From NCBI GenBank assembly GCA_947570695.1, contig CANOVB010000002.1, positions 1-64,000 of the forward strand: 64,000 nt of DNA, written 5' to 3'. Below the pieces are notes generated by a model. That model saw only the letters and a program-made list of their open reading frames with translations, was not told the DNA's origin and ran no database searches. This stretch comes from an uncultured Clostridium sp. (GTDB lineage Bacteria > Bacillota > Clostridia > TANB77 > CAG-508). Shown piece after piece: positions 17,387 through 25,668 of this stretch; positions within the stretch are counted from its first letter, which is position 1; each line of letters starts with the position of its first letter. The position numbers and the translations under genes were made by a program.

Positions 17387-17396
17387 AAATTTACTT

Positions 17397-17430
17397 AATC
17401 AACTTTATATTATAATATCTAAAGTTGATT
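17397..17430 (-). promoter_or_regulatory. Hairpin between the SD and start codon of asnS
   Basis: Perfect 11-bp stem AATCAACTTTA / TAAAGTTGATT with a 12-base loop. The SD AGGAGAAAGG abuts its 5' side (17431-17440) and the ATG lies 10 bases after its 3' side. Folding would bring the distant SD into working range. Confidence 0.65.
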
Positions 17431-17514
17431 CCTTTCTCCTATTAATTTGCGTATTTATTATACAAAATTATTATTAAATTTTCAATAGTAAAAATAAAAG
17501 CAACATATATTTAT

Positions 17515-17721
17515 AGAGCAAAAGAGGGCATTATGAAAATTGCCAAAGACAAAATTTATTGCAAATAATCTCGTCTTTTCTCTGCAATAACTTATCTATA
17601 GCTCATTTCACGCAGCTAAAAAATATTCAATGTGCAAAAAATTTCTTTGAAATTTTCTATACAAAGCTTTGCAAAAGTTTTATTTAATAGGAAGTGCAAA
17701 GCACTTTCTTATCAAATAAAA
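17515..17721 (+). repeat. Dispersed repeat, long copy C
   Basis: In the 354-bp gap upstream of asnS. Starts AGAGCAAAAGAGGG, has TCGTCTTTTCTCTGCAATAA and TAGCTCATTTCACGCAGC, and ends AATAGGAAGTGC..GCACTTTCTTAT. The hairpin end faces the 3' end of mazF. Confidence 0.7.
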
Positions 17722-17744
17722 ATAAGGACTATAAAAGTCCTTAT
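17722..17744 (-). terminator. Terminator of mazF
   Basis: Stem AAGGACT / AGTCCTT followed by ATTTTTATTT on the minus strand; it overlaps the mazF stop codon. Confidence 0.75.
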
Positions 17745-18094
17745 AAATTTTCCAACCCGAAGCTTATTCCTATCGCATTATTAACTTGATTCATAACACT
17801 AGAATCACTAATGTGCCCAATTTTCTCTTTAAGTCTGCTTTTATCTATTGTTCTAATCTGCTCTGTCAAAACAACAGAATCAGCTTTTAATCCATTATTC
17901 TCTGACCCTATGTCTATATGTGTTGGTAATTTATTTTTACCAGTTTGCGACGTAATTGCAGCAGCTATAACAGTTGGACTATATTTATTTCCAGTATCGT
18001 TTTGTATAATTAGAACTGGTCTAATTCCTCCTTGCTCAGAGCCAACAACTGGACTTAAGTCTGCATAAAACATATCTCCTCTTTTTATTACCAT
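17741..18094 (-). CDS. mazF: mRNA interferase MazF/EndoA
   Basis: 117 residues, the standard length of Firmicute EndoA. RRGD-type start ([21 protein letters not shown]), catalytic-region [15 protein letters not shown], then [13 protein letters not shown] with the conserved substrate-binding and antitoxin-binding surfaces. It cleaves mRNA at short U-A-containing sites. The usual ribbon-helix-helix antitoxin gene is not upstream: the preceding gene is a GerS-like lipoprotein and the 53-base gap holds no RHH frame. The antitoxin must be elsewhere or lost. Confidence 0.93.
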   Translation of the reverse strand: MVIKRGDMFYADLSPVVGSEQGGIRPVLIIQNDTGNKYSPTVIAAAITSQTGKNKLPTHIDIGSENNGLKADSVVLTEQIRTIDKSRLKEKIGHISDSSVMNQVNNAIGISFGLENL

Positions 18095-18147
18095 AAATTT
18101 CTCTCCTATTAATTTACATATAGAATAGAATTGTTGACATATTAAAA

Positions 18148-18744
18148 TTATTTAATTTTTATATCATTATATATTATGCTTATACATGTTTTTTTTGTGT
18201 TATCTTTAATAATTAATTCTTTTGGTTTTCCTGTTTTTTTATCTACGTATAGTTCCTTATATTTTATATATGTATTTGGGCTATTAAGCTTGCTTGAAAA
18301 GACTATGTAATCATTTTCTTCATATGTTTTTGACTCACTATTTTTATAATCATTAGCAAAAACATTTAAAAATAATGAATTATTCATTATTGCCTTATAA
18401 TCATCATATGTTCTTTCCATATTAAGCTTAGTATTTGCTATTTTTAATTTATTATCACTTAGTTCAATCTCTATTCCTTTTACACTATCTGGACTATTAA
18501 TTGTACACTTACTGTATCCATTATCTACTATTTGATGCATATCATAATAATTATCATTTTTATTACTAATAGCATGAACTTTTACATCTGCTTCATATTT
18601 GTCTAGTCTATTTAAAATATTATCAACAACTTCCTCTTGACTTCTAATTTTATTATTACCTAAAATGCAAAAAATATAATATAAAATTATAAAAACAGTA
18701 ATACAAATAAAAACAAAAATAAACATAATTCTTTTTAATTTCAT
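18148..18744 (-). CDS. GerS-like (LolA-fold) lipoprotein-type protein
   Basis: 198 residues. An N-terminal hydrophobic segment at 5-28 contains a possible lipobox region (YYIFCILG). The rest follows the pattern of clostridial germination/LolA-fold proteins: [22 protein letters not shown], a [20 protein letters not shown] strand pair, [14 protein letters not shown], and [16 protein letters not shown] at the end. Clostridial GerS proteins act in cortex-hydrolase-dependent spore germination; that role here is inference. It lies upstream of mazF in the same direction. Confidence 0.7.
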   Translation of the reverse strand: MKLKRIMFIFVFICITVFIILYYIFCILGNNKIRSQEEVVDNILNRLDKYEADVKVHAISNKNDNYYDMHQIVDNGYSKCTINSPDSVKGIEIELSDNKLKIANTKLNMERTYDDYKAIMNNSLFLNVFANDYKNSESKTYEENDYIVFSSKLNSPNTYIKYKELYVDKKTGKPKELIIKDNTKKTCISIIYNDIKIK

Positions 18745-18789
18745 AAAATTTCCCTCTCAAAAGTAAAATTTTCGTTTAAAGTTTAGTGA

Positions 18790-18891
18790 AAACTTTATAT
18801 ATTAAGAAATTTAGAAAACTTTCTTAATATTATAAAACTGTCAAAATCTTTATATTATAGAAACTTTTGAGCAATTTCCTACAATATAAAA
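18790..18891 (+). repeat. Degenerate copy of the dispersed repeat (hairpin side)
   Basis: Retains the A/T-rich right half ending ATTTCCTACAATATAAAAA next to the dusB terminator. Orientation again points towards the 3' end of the flanking minus-strand gene. Confidence 0.4.
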
Positions 18892-18915
18892 AAAGAATAG
18901 TAAAAACTATTCTTT
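18892..18915 (-). terminator. Terminator of dusB
   Basis: Nine-bp stem AAAGAATAG / CTATTCTTT followed by a U run on the minus strand. Confidence 0.8.
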
Positions 18916-18951
18916 AAACTATATTATTTTTATTTTTAAATATTCATAAAA

Positions 18952-19926
18952 TTAGATTTCAAAATATTGTTTCAAAGATTCTTTAAAATCATGTTCAGTC
19001 TCAACAGAATTTATTTTATCTCTAATTATAGTAGCATTTTTCATTCCTTTAACATACCATGAAATATGTTTTCTTATTTCTCTTGTTGCTGTATATTCAC
19101 CTTTTTCTTTTAACAATAATTCAAAATGTTCAAGTATAACTTTGTATTTTTCCTCTTTTGAAATTTCTAATATTTTTTCGTTGTTTTCAAGATAATAAGC
19201 AATTTGTTTAAAAATCCAAGGATTTCCAAGAGCACCTCTTCCTATCATTATTCCATCTACACCAGTCTGCTCAAAAATTTTTAATGCATCCTCTTCTGCT
19301 TTTATATCTCCATTTCCTATAACTGGAATATTTACTGTTTGTTTTACTTGTTTTATAATATCCCAATCTGCTTTTCCTGAATAAAATTCATCTCTTGTCC
19401 TTCCATGAACTATTATTGCATCTGCTCCAGCTTTTTCAATAATTTTTGCTGCTTCTACTGCAACAATATTGTCATTGTCCCAACCTTTTCTTATTTTTAC
19501 TGTTACTGGTTTATCAGAATTTTCCACAACGCTTTTTACTATTTTATATACAAGCTCTAAATCTAATAAGAGCCTACTTCCATCACCATTTTTTACTACT
19601 TTTGGTGCAGGGCACCCCATATTTATATCTAATATATCAGTATAATCACACATAAATTTAGCAGCTCTTCCCATTACCTCTGGGTCACTTCCAAAAATTT
19701 GCATTGATATTGGTCTTTTTTCATTATTTGATTTTATCATTTTTAATGTTTTTTCATCTTTATAACATATTGCTTTTGCACTTACCATTTCATTGCAAAC
19801 TAATCCTGGGTTACCATATTTTTTACAAATTATTCTAAATGGAAGATCTGTAACTCCAGCCATTGGCGCAAGTATTATATTATTTTCTAGTTCAACATTT
19901 CCTATTTTTAATTTTTTCAAATACAT
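18952..19926 (-). CDS. dusB: tRNA-dihydrouridine synthase B
   Basis: 324 residues: an FMN-binding TIM barrel with IILAPMAGVTDLPFRIICKK at the start, DINMGCPAPKVVKNGDGSRL containing the catalytic Cys, VKIRKGWD, IIVHGRTRDEFYSG and IGNGDIK for FMN phosphate. A C-terminal helical domain ends with a long tail. It reduces uridines in the tRNA D-loop. In many Firmicutes dusB follows hsp33/lysS or nifR3 genes; here it stands between gerS-like and rodA genes with its own terminator. Confidence 0.95.
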   Translation of the reverse strand: MYLKKLKIGNVELENNIILAPMAGVTDLPFRIICKKYGNPGLVCNEMVSAKAICYKDEKTLKMIKSNNEKRPISMQIFGSDPEVMGRAAKFMCDYTDILDINMGCPAPKVVKNGDGSRLLLDLELVYKIVKSVVENSDKPVTVKIRKGWDNDNIVAVEAAKIIEKAGADAIIVHGRTRDEFYSGKADWDIIKQVKQTVNIPVIGNGDIKAEEDALKIFEQTGVDGIMIGRGALGNPWIFKQIAYYLENNEKILEISKEEKYKVILEHFELLLKEKGEYTATREIRKHISWYVKGMKNATIIRDKINSVETEHDFKESLKQYFEI

Positions 19927-19969
19927 AAAATTTCCTATTTATTTTTTATTAATACTATTTTTATACTTA

Positions 19970-19998
19970 GAAAAGCATTACTTTCCTATTATATAAAA
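19970..19998 (+). repeat. Short degenerate copy of the dispersed repeat
   Basis: AAAAGCATTACTTTCCTATTATATAA matches the right-hand hairpin arm of copies A-C and lies next to the rodA terminator. Confidence 0.35.
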
Positions 19999-20029
19999 TA
20001 TGGACTTAAATTTAAAATTCAAATCCATA
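19999..20029 (-). terminator. Terminator of the minD-minE-rodA operon
   Basis: Imperfect stem TATGGATTTGAATTT / AAATTTAAGTCCATA followed by TTTTATAT on the minus strand, 13 bases after the rodA stop. Confidence 0.65.
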
Positions 20030-20041
20030 AATACTTTTAAT

Positions 20042-21151
20042 CTATTCTACAAAAATTGCCTTTTGTCTTCTACTACTAATATTTAATAGTAAACCTATAC
20101 ATATAAAATTAGTAACCAAAGAACTACCTCCATAACTTACAAAAGGAAGTGGAACACCTGTAATTGGTAATAGCCCTATTGTCATTCCTATATTTTCTGT
20201 CATATGGAAAAAGAAAATTCCTGCTATTCCTATTGCAATATATGATCCAATATTATCTTTTGCAGTTTTTGCTATATAAATCGATTTTGTAACAAGTACA
20301 ATATATAATATTGTTATAGTGCCAGTTGCAATAAATCCCATTTCTTCACCAATTACTGAAAAAATAAAATCTGTAGTTTTTGGATGAAGAAATCCAAGTT
20401 GAGTCTGATTACCTTTAAATAATCCCATTCCAAAAACTTCTCCTGCGCCTACTGCAAGTTTTGATTGTTCTAAGTTATAAGCCTCATTTCTTTTATCAGC
20501 TTCTGTTGGATTAAAAAATACATTTATTCTTCTTAATGCATGATCTGGAAGTGCATTATAAACTATTGGCGCAGATATTGCAATTATTACTACTGCTACA
20601 ATTATATATTTCTTATCAATTCCGGCAGAAAATAATATAAATAAAATTGCTGTTATATATGCTAATGCTGTACCATAATCTGGTTCTTTTATTATTAATG
20701 CTATTGGAATTATAGAAAATATCAAAAATATAACTAATTTCCATATTTTATTAATTTCACTTCTACCTCTAATTTGCAATTTATTCATTAAAAACGCTAA
20801 AAATAATATTGTTACTACTTTTCCAAGTTCAGATGGTTGAAATCTTAAACTTTCTGTTATTTTAAACCAGCTTCTTGCACCACTTATAGGTGCTGTAAAT
20901 AAAACTCCAATAAGCAGTCCTATAATAAATATATAAGCTAATGTTGAAAATCTAGTAATAACATTATAATCTATTATTGATGCTAATACTAAAAATGGTA
21001 TACTTATTATTAGCCATTGAACTTGTTTTTTAAATTCTTCATATTCTGTACTTTGTGTTGCAGAAAACAATGCAATAAGACCAATAATTGCTAAAATTAC
21101 ACTTACAATAAGAATTGACCATTCTGTATTTTTAAGTAATCTTTTTCCCAT
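20042..21151 (-). CDS. rodA: Peptidoglycan glycosyltransferase RodA (SEDS family)
   Basis: 369 residues with about ten membrane helices. SEDS signatures: TAPISGARSWFKI, FQPSELGKV, KEPDYGTAL with the essential Asp, QSKLAVGAGEVFGMGLFKG, FIFSVIGEEMGF and LPFVSYGGSSL. It polymerises lipid II for side-wall growth. RodA is chosen over FtsW because it closes a minD-minE-rodA operon, the arrangement of clostridial rod-shape loci. It starts ten bases after minE with TAGGAG upstream. Confidence 0.93.
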   Translation of the reverse strand: MGKRLLKNTEWSILIVSVILAIIGLIALFSATQSTEYEEFKKQVQWLIISIPFLVLASIIDYNVITRFSTLAYIFIIGLLIGVLFTAPISGARSWFKITESLRFQPSELGKVVTILFLAFLMNKLQIRGRSEINKIWKLVIFLIFSIIPIALIIKEPDYGTALAYITAILFILFSAGIDKKYIIVAVVIIAISAPIVYNALPDHALRRINVFFNPTEADKRNEAYNLEQSKLAVGAGEVFGMGLFKGNQTQLGFLHPKTTDFIFSVIGEEMGFIATGTITILYIVLVTKSIYIAKTAKDNIGSYIAIGIAGIFFFHMTENIGMTIGLLPITGVPLPFVSYGGSSLVTNFICIGLLLNISSRRQKAIFVE

Positions 21152-21161
21152 TTATATACTC

Positions 21162-21869
21162 CTAGTTTTTATTATTTTGCTCATCTTCTGAGTTATTATT
21201 TTCTGAATTTAAACCATTTCCTGTATTTGTATTAGAGTTTTCTAGCATACTATCTTCCGCTTCTGCCGCTTTTAATAAATCATCAAAAGTAACATCGTCA
21301 TCATCTTCATCAACTTCTTCAAATAACTCTTCATTACTATCTATTTCTTCATTGTTATCAGTCTTTTCTATATTTTCTGATGTTTCACTCTTTTCATCTT
21401 CTGACTTATTTTCTTCATTTGTATTCCCATCAGAAAGTTCTATAACTTCAGGAGTACTATTTTCTTCTATTTTCTCTTTTTCCTCTTCTTTTGGTTCTTC
21501 TTTTTTTACAAAAATACCCATTTCTTTATTAAAATCTACGCCTTCAAAATCTTTAATTTTTTCAGCCATCATATCATTTTTTATATTAACTATTGGAATA
21601 TTAGCATATAAAGAAGGAGCACCATTTGTTCCATCTTCATTTGATTGATTTGTTAGTCTTACATCAATAGCTTCTTCATCAACTACAATATATTTTTTTA
21701 TTACATCTATTATTTCTTGTTTCATAAGCTCTAAAAAATCTGCTGATACATTTGCTCTATCTTGCATTAAAACCAAATGCAATCTCTCTTTTGCAGCATC
21801 TTTTGATCCTAATTCTTTTTGTGGCTCTTTTACTATTCTCTTGAAAAAATGTCCTATATTTTCAAACAT
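21162..21869 (-). CDS. minE: MinE with a long acidic C-terminal extension
   Basis: 235 residues, against about 85-95 for normal MinE. Residues 1-12 (MFENIGHFFKRI) form the membrane-targeting helix and KDAAKERLHLVLMQDRA is the MinD-binding/ATPase-stimulating segment. LMKQEIIDVIKKYIVVDEEAIDVRL starts the topological-specificity domain, which ends near residue 100. From about 120 the tail is almost only Glu, Asp, Asn, Ser and Lys, predicted disordered, with EVDEDDDDVTFDDLLKAAE in the middle. It oscillates MinD at the membrane to place the septum; the tail function is unknown. Confidence 0.9.
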   Translation of the reverse strand: MFENIGHFFKRIVKEPQKELGSKDAAKERLHLVLMQDRANVSADFLELMKQEIIDVIKKYIVVDEEAIDVRLTNQSNEDGTNGAPSLYANIPIVNIKNDMMAEKIKDFEGVDFNKEMGIFVKKEEPKEEEKEKIEENSTPEVIELSDGNTNEENKSEDEKSETSENIEKTDNNEEIDSNEELFEEVDEDDDDVTFDDLLKAAEAEDSMLENSNTNTGNGLNSENNNSEDEQNNKN

Positions 21870-21895
21870 TATTTATCTTTACCTCCAACTTTTAT

Positions 21896-22690
21896 CTATG
21901 CTTTTCCAAATAAACTTTTTAGTTTAGCGAAAAAACCTGTTTCTTTTCCTGGTACTGTAACTTCAATATTTTCTCCTAATAATCTTCTAGATATTTCTAA
22001 ATAAGCTCTTCCAGAAGGTGCTTTTTTATTAGAAATAACTGGCTCTCCTTTATTAGTTTGAGTAATAATATTTTCATCGTCTGGTACAACTCCAATTAAA
22101 TCTATTGCTAATAAATCAACTATGTCATTTACATCCATCATTTCACCTTTTTTTACCATGCTAGGTCTTAATCTATTAACAATTAATTCTGGATTTTTTA
22201 CTTCTGATGCTTCTAATAATCCTATTATTCTATCAGCATCTCTTATTGATGAGATTTCAGCTGTTGTAACTACTAATGCTCTATCAGCACCAGCAATCGC
22301 ATTTTTAAATCCTTGTTCAATTCCAGCTGGACAATCTACTAATATGTAATCAAATTCTTCTTTTAACTTTCCTACTAATTCTCTCATTTGTTCTTCATTA
22401 ATAGCTGTTTTATCTTTTGTTTGTGCTGCTGGAAGTAAAAAAAGTTCTTTAAATCTTTTGTCTTTTATTAGAGCTTGTCTTAATTTACATTTTTCTTCTA
22501 TAACATCTACTAAATCATATACTATTCTGTTTTCAAGTCCTAAAACAACATCTAGATTTCTAAGTCCAATATCTGTATCTATTAGTGCCACTTTTTTCCC
22601 TGCCAAAGCCAAAGCAGAGCCAAGATTAGCTGTTGTTGTTGTTTTACCAACTCCTCCTTTACCTGATGTAACAACAATGACCTCTCCCAT
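21896..22690 (-). CDS. minD: Septum-site determining ATPase MinD
   Basis: 264-residue ParA/MinD ATPase: deviant Walker A GKGGVGKTTTTANLG, DTDIGLRNLDVVLGLENR, Walker B YILVDCPAGIE, VTTAEISSIRDADR, and a C-terminal amphipathic membrane-targeting helix FFAKLKSLFGKA. It recruits the division inhibitor and is displaced by MinE. SD AAAGGAGG. It is first in the minD-minE-rodA operon; minC, usually just upstream in Clostridia, is not present here. Confidence 0.97.
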   Translation of the reverse strand: MGEVIVVTSGKGGVGKTTTTANLGSALALAGKKVALIDTDIGLRNLDVVLGLENRIVYDLVDVIEEKCKLRQALIKDKRFKELFLLPAAQTKDKTAINEEQMRELVGKLKEEFDYILVDCPAGIEQGFKNAIAGADRALVVTTAEISSIRDADRIIGLLEASEVKNPELIVNRLRPSMVKKGEMMDVNDIVDLLAIDLIGVVPDDENIITQTNKGEPVISNKKAPSGRAYLEISRRLLGENIEVTVPGKETGFFAKLKSLFGKA

Positions 22691-22742
22691 TAAATTTCCT
22701 CCTTTAAAACTATTAAACCGTAATTATAATTTTAACATATAT

Positions 22743-22771
22743 ATCTTATATTTTTTTTCCGTAAAAGTCAA
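22743..22771 (-). promoter_or_regulatory. Promoter of the minD operon
   Basis: Minus strand -35 TTGACT (22766-22771), 17-bp spacer, -10 TAAGAT (22743-22748), about 50 bp upstream of minD. Confidence 0.65.
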
Positions 22772-22893
22772 TGAATATTGATACATTTTTGTAATATTTT
22801 TGTAATAATATCTTATTTTCTTAAACTATTGTTATTTTACAACATTTTAGGTATTTTTATATTAATAAAAAGATTTTATTAATCAAATTTACG

Positions 22894-22926
22894 CCAAAAG
22901 GCCACGTGCTTTTACGCACGCGACCT
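22894..22926 (-). terminator. GC-rich terminator of the acquired small gene
   Basis: Ten-pair stem GGTCGCGTGC / GCACGTGGCC with loop GTAAAA, then TTTT. It is much GC-richer than other terminators here and marks the left edge of the foreign segment. Confidence 0.75.
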
Positions 22927-22937
22927 TCCAGCTCTCA

Positions 22938-23180
22938 TTATTTTTCGTTTACTTTCTTCATCCGCATGGCATGCCGAATCTCAATCACAATAACTGCAAT
23001 GCCAGCCAGAATGAGTCCTCCATTTCCCCAGAAGTGATATGCCGCAACGCATCCCGCCGACTTCAGCACATACAGTGCTATGAAGCCTTTGTCAAATGGC
23101 ATTTCGTAGTGGAAAATTGCACAATCCACATACATTGCTCCCAGGAGCATAAGGGGAATCGCAAAAATAATGATTTCCAT
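22938..23180 (-). CDS. Small membrane protein on a GC-richer, acquired segment
   Basis: 80 residues with hydrophobic helices at about 2-18, 33-50 and 52-70, ending in a charged tail (IRHAMRMKKVNEK). The segment 22890-23220 is visibly GC-richer than its surroundings and uses codons rare elsewhere, including two CGG arginines in the tail. Start at 23180 follows GGGAGG by eight bases. The neighbours minD and porG are ordinary, so this looks like a recently gained cassette with its own promoter and terminator. Function unknown. Confidence 0.7.
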   Translation of the reverse strand: MEIIIFAIPLMLLGAMYVDCAIFHYEMPFDKGFIALYVLKSAGCVAAYHFWGNGGLILAGIAVIVIEIRHAMRMKKVNEK

Positions 23181-23248
23181 ACTGTCGTCCTCCCGCCTTA
23201 TTGGCAATGTTATTTTGAGCTACTGCTCACAGAAATACTTACTCTTTA

Positions 23249-23277
23249 GTTATACCATATTTAGCTTAATTAGTCAG
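23249..23277 (-). promoter_or_regulatory. Promoter of the acquired membrane protein
   Basis: Minus strand -35 CTGACT (23272-23277), 17-bp spacer, -10 TATAAC (23249-23254). The -35 lies inside an inverted repeat (GTCAGTTTT ... AAAACTGAC, 23273-23315) shared with the upstream side of the por promoter. Confidence 0.5.
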
Positions 23278-23326
23278 TTTTCATGGCATTTATGATTTTT
23301 TATTTTCAAAACTGACCAACCATATA

Positions 23327-23355
23327 TTGACTTTAAATTTTAAAAAATATATACT
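23327..23355 (+). promoter_or_regulatory. Promoter of the porGDAB operon
   Basis: -35 TTGACT (23327-23332), 17-bp spacer, -10 TATACT (23350-23355); leaves a leader of about 80 bases before porG. Confidence 0.75.
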
Positions 23356-23444
23356 GTAACTGTTAATTAAACTAAAAATATAACATAATTATTATACATT
23401 TTAATGAACCTTGTGTTATATAAAAAATCTAATAGGAGGTTATA

Positions 23445-24023
23445 ATGAATAATTTAATTGAAATCAGATGGCATGGCAGAGGCGGTCAAGGTGCAAAAAC
23501 AGCTTCACTTCTTCTAGCAGATGCTGCCTTCAATACTGGTAAATATATTCAAGGATTTCCTGAATATGGACCAGAAAGAATGGGAGCTCCTATCACAGCT
23601 TATAACAGAATTAGTGATACACCAATTACAGTTCACTCAAATATCTATGAACCGGATTTCGTAGTAGTAGTTGATGACACATTATTAGATGCTGTTGATG
23701 TTACAGCTGGTCTAAAACCAGAAGGAGCTATAATTATTAACACTACAAAAAACGGAGAAGAACTAAAAAAATCTTTAAACGGCTATACAGGAGATATATA
23801 CAAAATCGATGCAAGAAAAGTTTCAATGGAAACTTTAGGAAAATACTTTCCTAACACCCCTATGCTTGCAGCTGTTGTAAAGGTTAGCAATATTATGTCT
23901 GAAGAAGCATTCCTAGAAGATATGATAGGATCATTTAAACATAAATTTGCTAAAAAACCAGAAGTTATTGATGGTAATATGAAAGCCTTAGAAATGGCTT
24001 TAAAAGAAGTAACTAAAGTTTAG
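23445..24023 (+). CDS. porG: Pyruvate:ferredoxin oxidoreductase, gamma subunit
   Basis: 192 residues of the 2-oxoacid:acceptor oxidoreductase gamma family: EIRWHGRGGQGAKTASLLLA at the start, YGPERMGAPITAYNRIS, and DPDFVVVVDDTLL-type strand. It contributes to the TPP/CoA-binding interface of the four-subunit enzyme that interconverts pyruvate and acetyl-CoA with ferredoxin. SD AGGAGG. First gene of porGDAB. A 2-ketoisovalerate-type substrate cannot be excluded from sequence. Confidence 0.92.
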   Translation: MNNLIEIRWHGRGGQGAKTASLLLADAAFNTGKYIQGFPEYGPERMGAPITAYNRISDTPITVHSNIYEPDFVVVVDDTLLDAVDVTAGLKPEGAIIINTTKNGEELKKSLNGYTGDIYKIDARKVSMETLGKYFPNTPMLAAVVKVSNIMSEEAFLEDMIGSFKHKFAKKPEVIDGNMKALEMALKEVTKV

Positions 24024-24036
24024 AAAGGAGCTAAAT

Positions 24037-24327
24037 ATGACAGAAGATGTATTAAATAATAAAACACCTTGGCAAGATCTTACTACAGGTGGAAATATTT
24101 ATAATGCTGGTAATGCAAAAGAATTTAAAACTGGAGATTGGCGTTCTGTTACTCCTATTTTTAAATCTGAACTTTGCAAACAATGTGGGCTTTGTTTCCC
24201 TGTTTGTCCAGATGATGCAATTCCAGTAAATAAAGAAGGAAAAAGAGAAGATTTTAATTATGATGCTTGTAAAGGATGTGGCGTTTGTGCTAAGGTTTGT
24301 CCTTTTAAGGCTATCGAAATGAAATAA
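24037..24327 (+). CDS. porD: Pyruvate:ferredoxin oxidoreductase, delta (ferredoxin) subunit
   Basis: 96 residues with two [4Fe-4S] motifs, CKQCGLCFPVCPDDAIPV and CKGCGVCAKVCPFKAIEM, preceded by the family's TTGGN and TGDWRSVTPIF stretch. It passes electrons from the TPP subunit to ferredoxin. It starts 13 bases after porG (AAAGGAG). A 150-bp inverted-repeat-bounded element separates it from porA. Confidence 0.94.
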   Translation: MTEDVLNNKTPWQDLTTGGNIYNAGNAKEFKTGDWRSVTPIFKSELCKQCGLCFPVCPDDAIPVNKEGKREDFNYDACKGCGVCAKVCPFKAIEMK

Positions 24328-24448
24328 ATTTGATAAAAATCAGCATCTTTCGTTGTCAAATTAATAAAAAATTTTTACTCACATACCTCTGTATAGTTCT
24401 AAAATTTTTTTATTATTCTCCTAGAAATATACTAATTTTTATCAAATT
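24327..24448. repeat. Inverted-repeat element between porD and porA
   Basis: Perfect 14-bp terminal inverted repeats AATTTGATAAAAAT (24327-24340) and ATTTTTATCAAATT (24435-24448) flank about 94 bp. A second, nested pair (TAATAAAAAATTTT / AAAATTTTTTTATTA) lies inside. The left arm overlaps the porD stop codon. It is either a MITE-like insertion or an intercistronic RNA hairpin. Confidence 0.6.
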
Positions 24449-24477
24449 AAATATCAAAAATAGAAAGGAAATTAATT

Positions 24478-25665
24478 ATGGGAATTAGAGAAAGATTAAG
24501 TGGTAATGAAGCAGCAGCTATTGCTATGAAACAAATTAACCCTGATGTTGTTGCCGCATTCCCTATCACACCTTCAACAGAAATACCTCAATATTTTTCA
24601 AGTTTTGTAAGCAATGGTCAGGTTGATACAGAATTTGTTGCTGTTGAAAGTGAACACAGTGCCATGAGTGCTTGTATTGGTGCTGAATCAGCTGGAGCAA
24701 GAGCTATGACAGCTACTTCAGCAAATGGTTTATCTTTAATGTGGGAAATGATTTATATAGCATCAAGTTTAAGATTACCAATCGTTATGTCTTTAGTAAA
24801 TAGAGCAGTTTCAGGGCCTTTAAATATACACAATGATCATTCTGATGCAATGGGAGTTAGAGATGCTGGATGGATTATGTTATTTTCAGAAAATAATCAA
24901 GAAGCTTATGACAATTTATTAATGGCTCACAGAATTGCAGAACATAAAGATGTACAATTACCTTTAATGGTTTGTCAAGATGGATTTATAACATCACATT
25001 CAATAGAAAATATAGAGTTATTAGAAGATGACAAAGCCAAATCATTTGTTGGAAAATATAAACCTGAGCATTATTTACTAAATGATAAAGAACCTATAGC
25101 TGTTGGACCTTTAGATGTTCAAACATATCTTTTTGAACATAAAGTTCAACAAGCAGAAGCTATGAGAAATGCAAAAAAAGTAGTTTTAGAAGTTTCTCAA
25201 GAATTTGAAAAATTAACTGGACGTAAATATAGCTTTTTCGAAGAATATAAAATGGAAGATGCTGAACTTGTAGTAGTTTGTATGAACTCTACAGCAGGAA
25301 CAACAAAAGCTACTATTGATGACTTAAGAAGTAAAGGTATTAAGGCAGGATTACTAAAAGTAAGAATGTTTAGACCTTTCCCAGCAGAAGAAATTGCTAA
25401 AGCATTAAAAAATGCTAAAGCTATTGCTGTTTTAGATAAAGCAGATTCTCTAAATGGTGCTGGAGGAGCATTATATGAAGATGTTACATCTGGAATGTTT
25501 GTAAATAGAGTAAATGTCCCAACTATAAACTATGTTTACGGTATTGGTGGTAGAGATACTACAGTTAAAGATATAGAAAAAGTATATAATGATTTAGAGA
25601 AAATAGCAAAAACAGGAAATATAGAAAATCCTTATAGATATTTAGGTGTAAGGGGGGAAATTTAA
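24478..25665 (+). CDS. porA: Pyruvate:ferredoxin oxidoreductase, alpha subunit
   Basis: 395 residues. The pyrimidine-binding TPP domain opens with GNEAAAIAMKQINPDVVAAFP and ITPSTEIPQYF. FVAVESEHSAMSACIGAESAG carries the conserved Glu that activates TPP. SANGLSLMWEMIYIA, GPLNIHNDHSDAMGVRD and the C-terminal VRMFRPFPAEEIA complete the family pattern. With PorB it forms the active site. SD AAAGGAA. It is followed after three bases by porB. Confidence 0.95.
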   Translation: MGIRERLSGNEAAAIAMKQINPDVVAAFPITPSTEIPQYFSSFVSNGQVDTEFVAVESEHSAMSACIGAESAGARAMTATSANGLSLMWEMIYIASSLRLPIVMSLVNRAVSGPLNIHNDHSDAMGVRDAGWIMLFSENNQEAYDNLLMAHRIAEHKDVQLPLMVCQDGFITSHSIENIELLEDDKAKSFVGKYKPEHYLLNDKEPIAVGPLDVQTYLFEHKVQQAEAMRNAKKVVLEVSQEFEKLTGRKYSFFEEYKMEDAELVVVCMNSTAGTTKATIDDLRSKGIKAGLLKVRMFRPFPAEEIAKALKNAKAIAVLDKADSLNGAGGALYEDVTSGMFVNRVNVPTINYVYGIGGRDTTVKDIEKVYNDLEKIAKTGNIENPYRYLGVRGEI

Positions 25666-25668
25666 ATT

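Noticed and set aside
17387..17514. T-box leader for asnS
   Set aside because: No AGGGTGG-type T-box or specifier stem seen; only the SD-hairpin arrangement and a repeat copy lie upstream.
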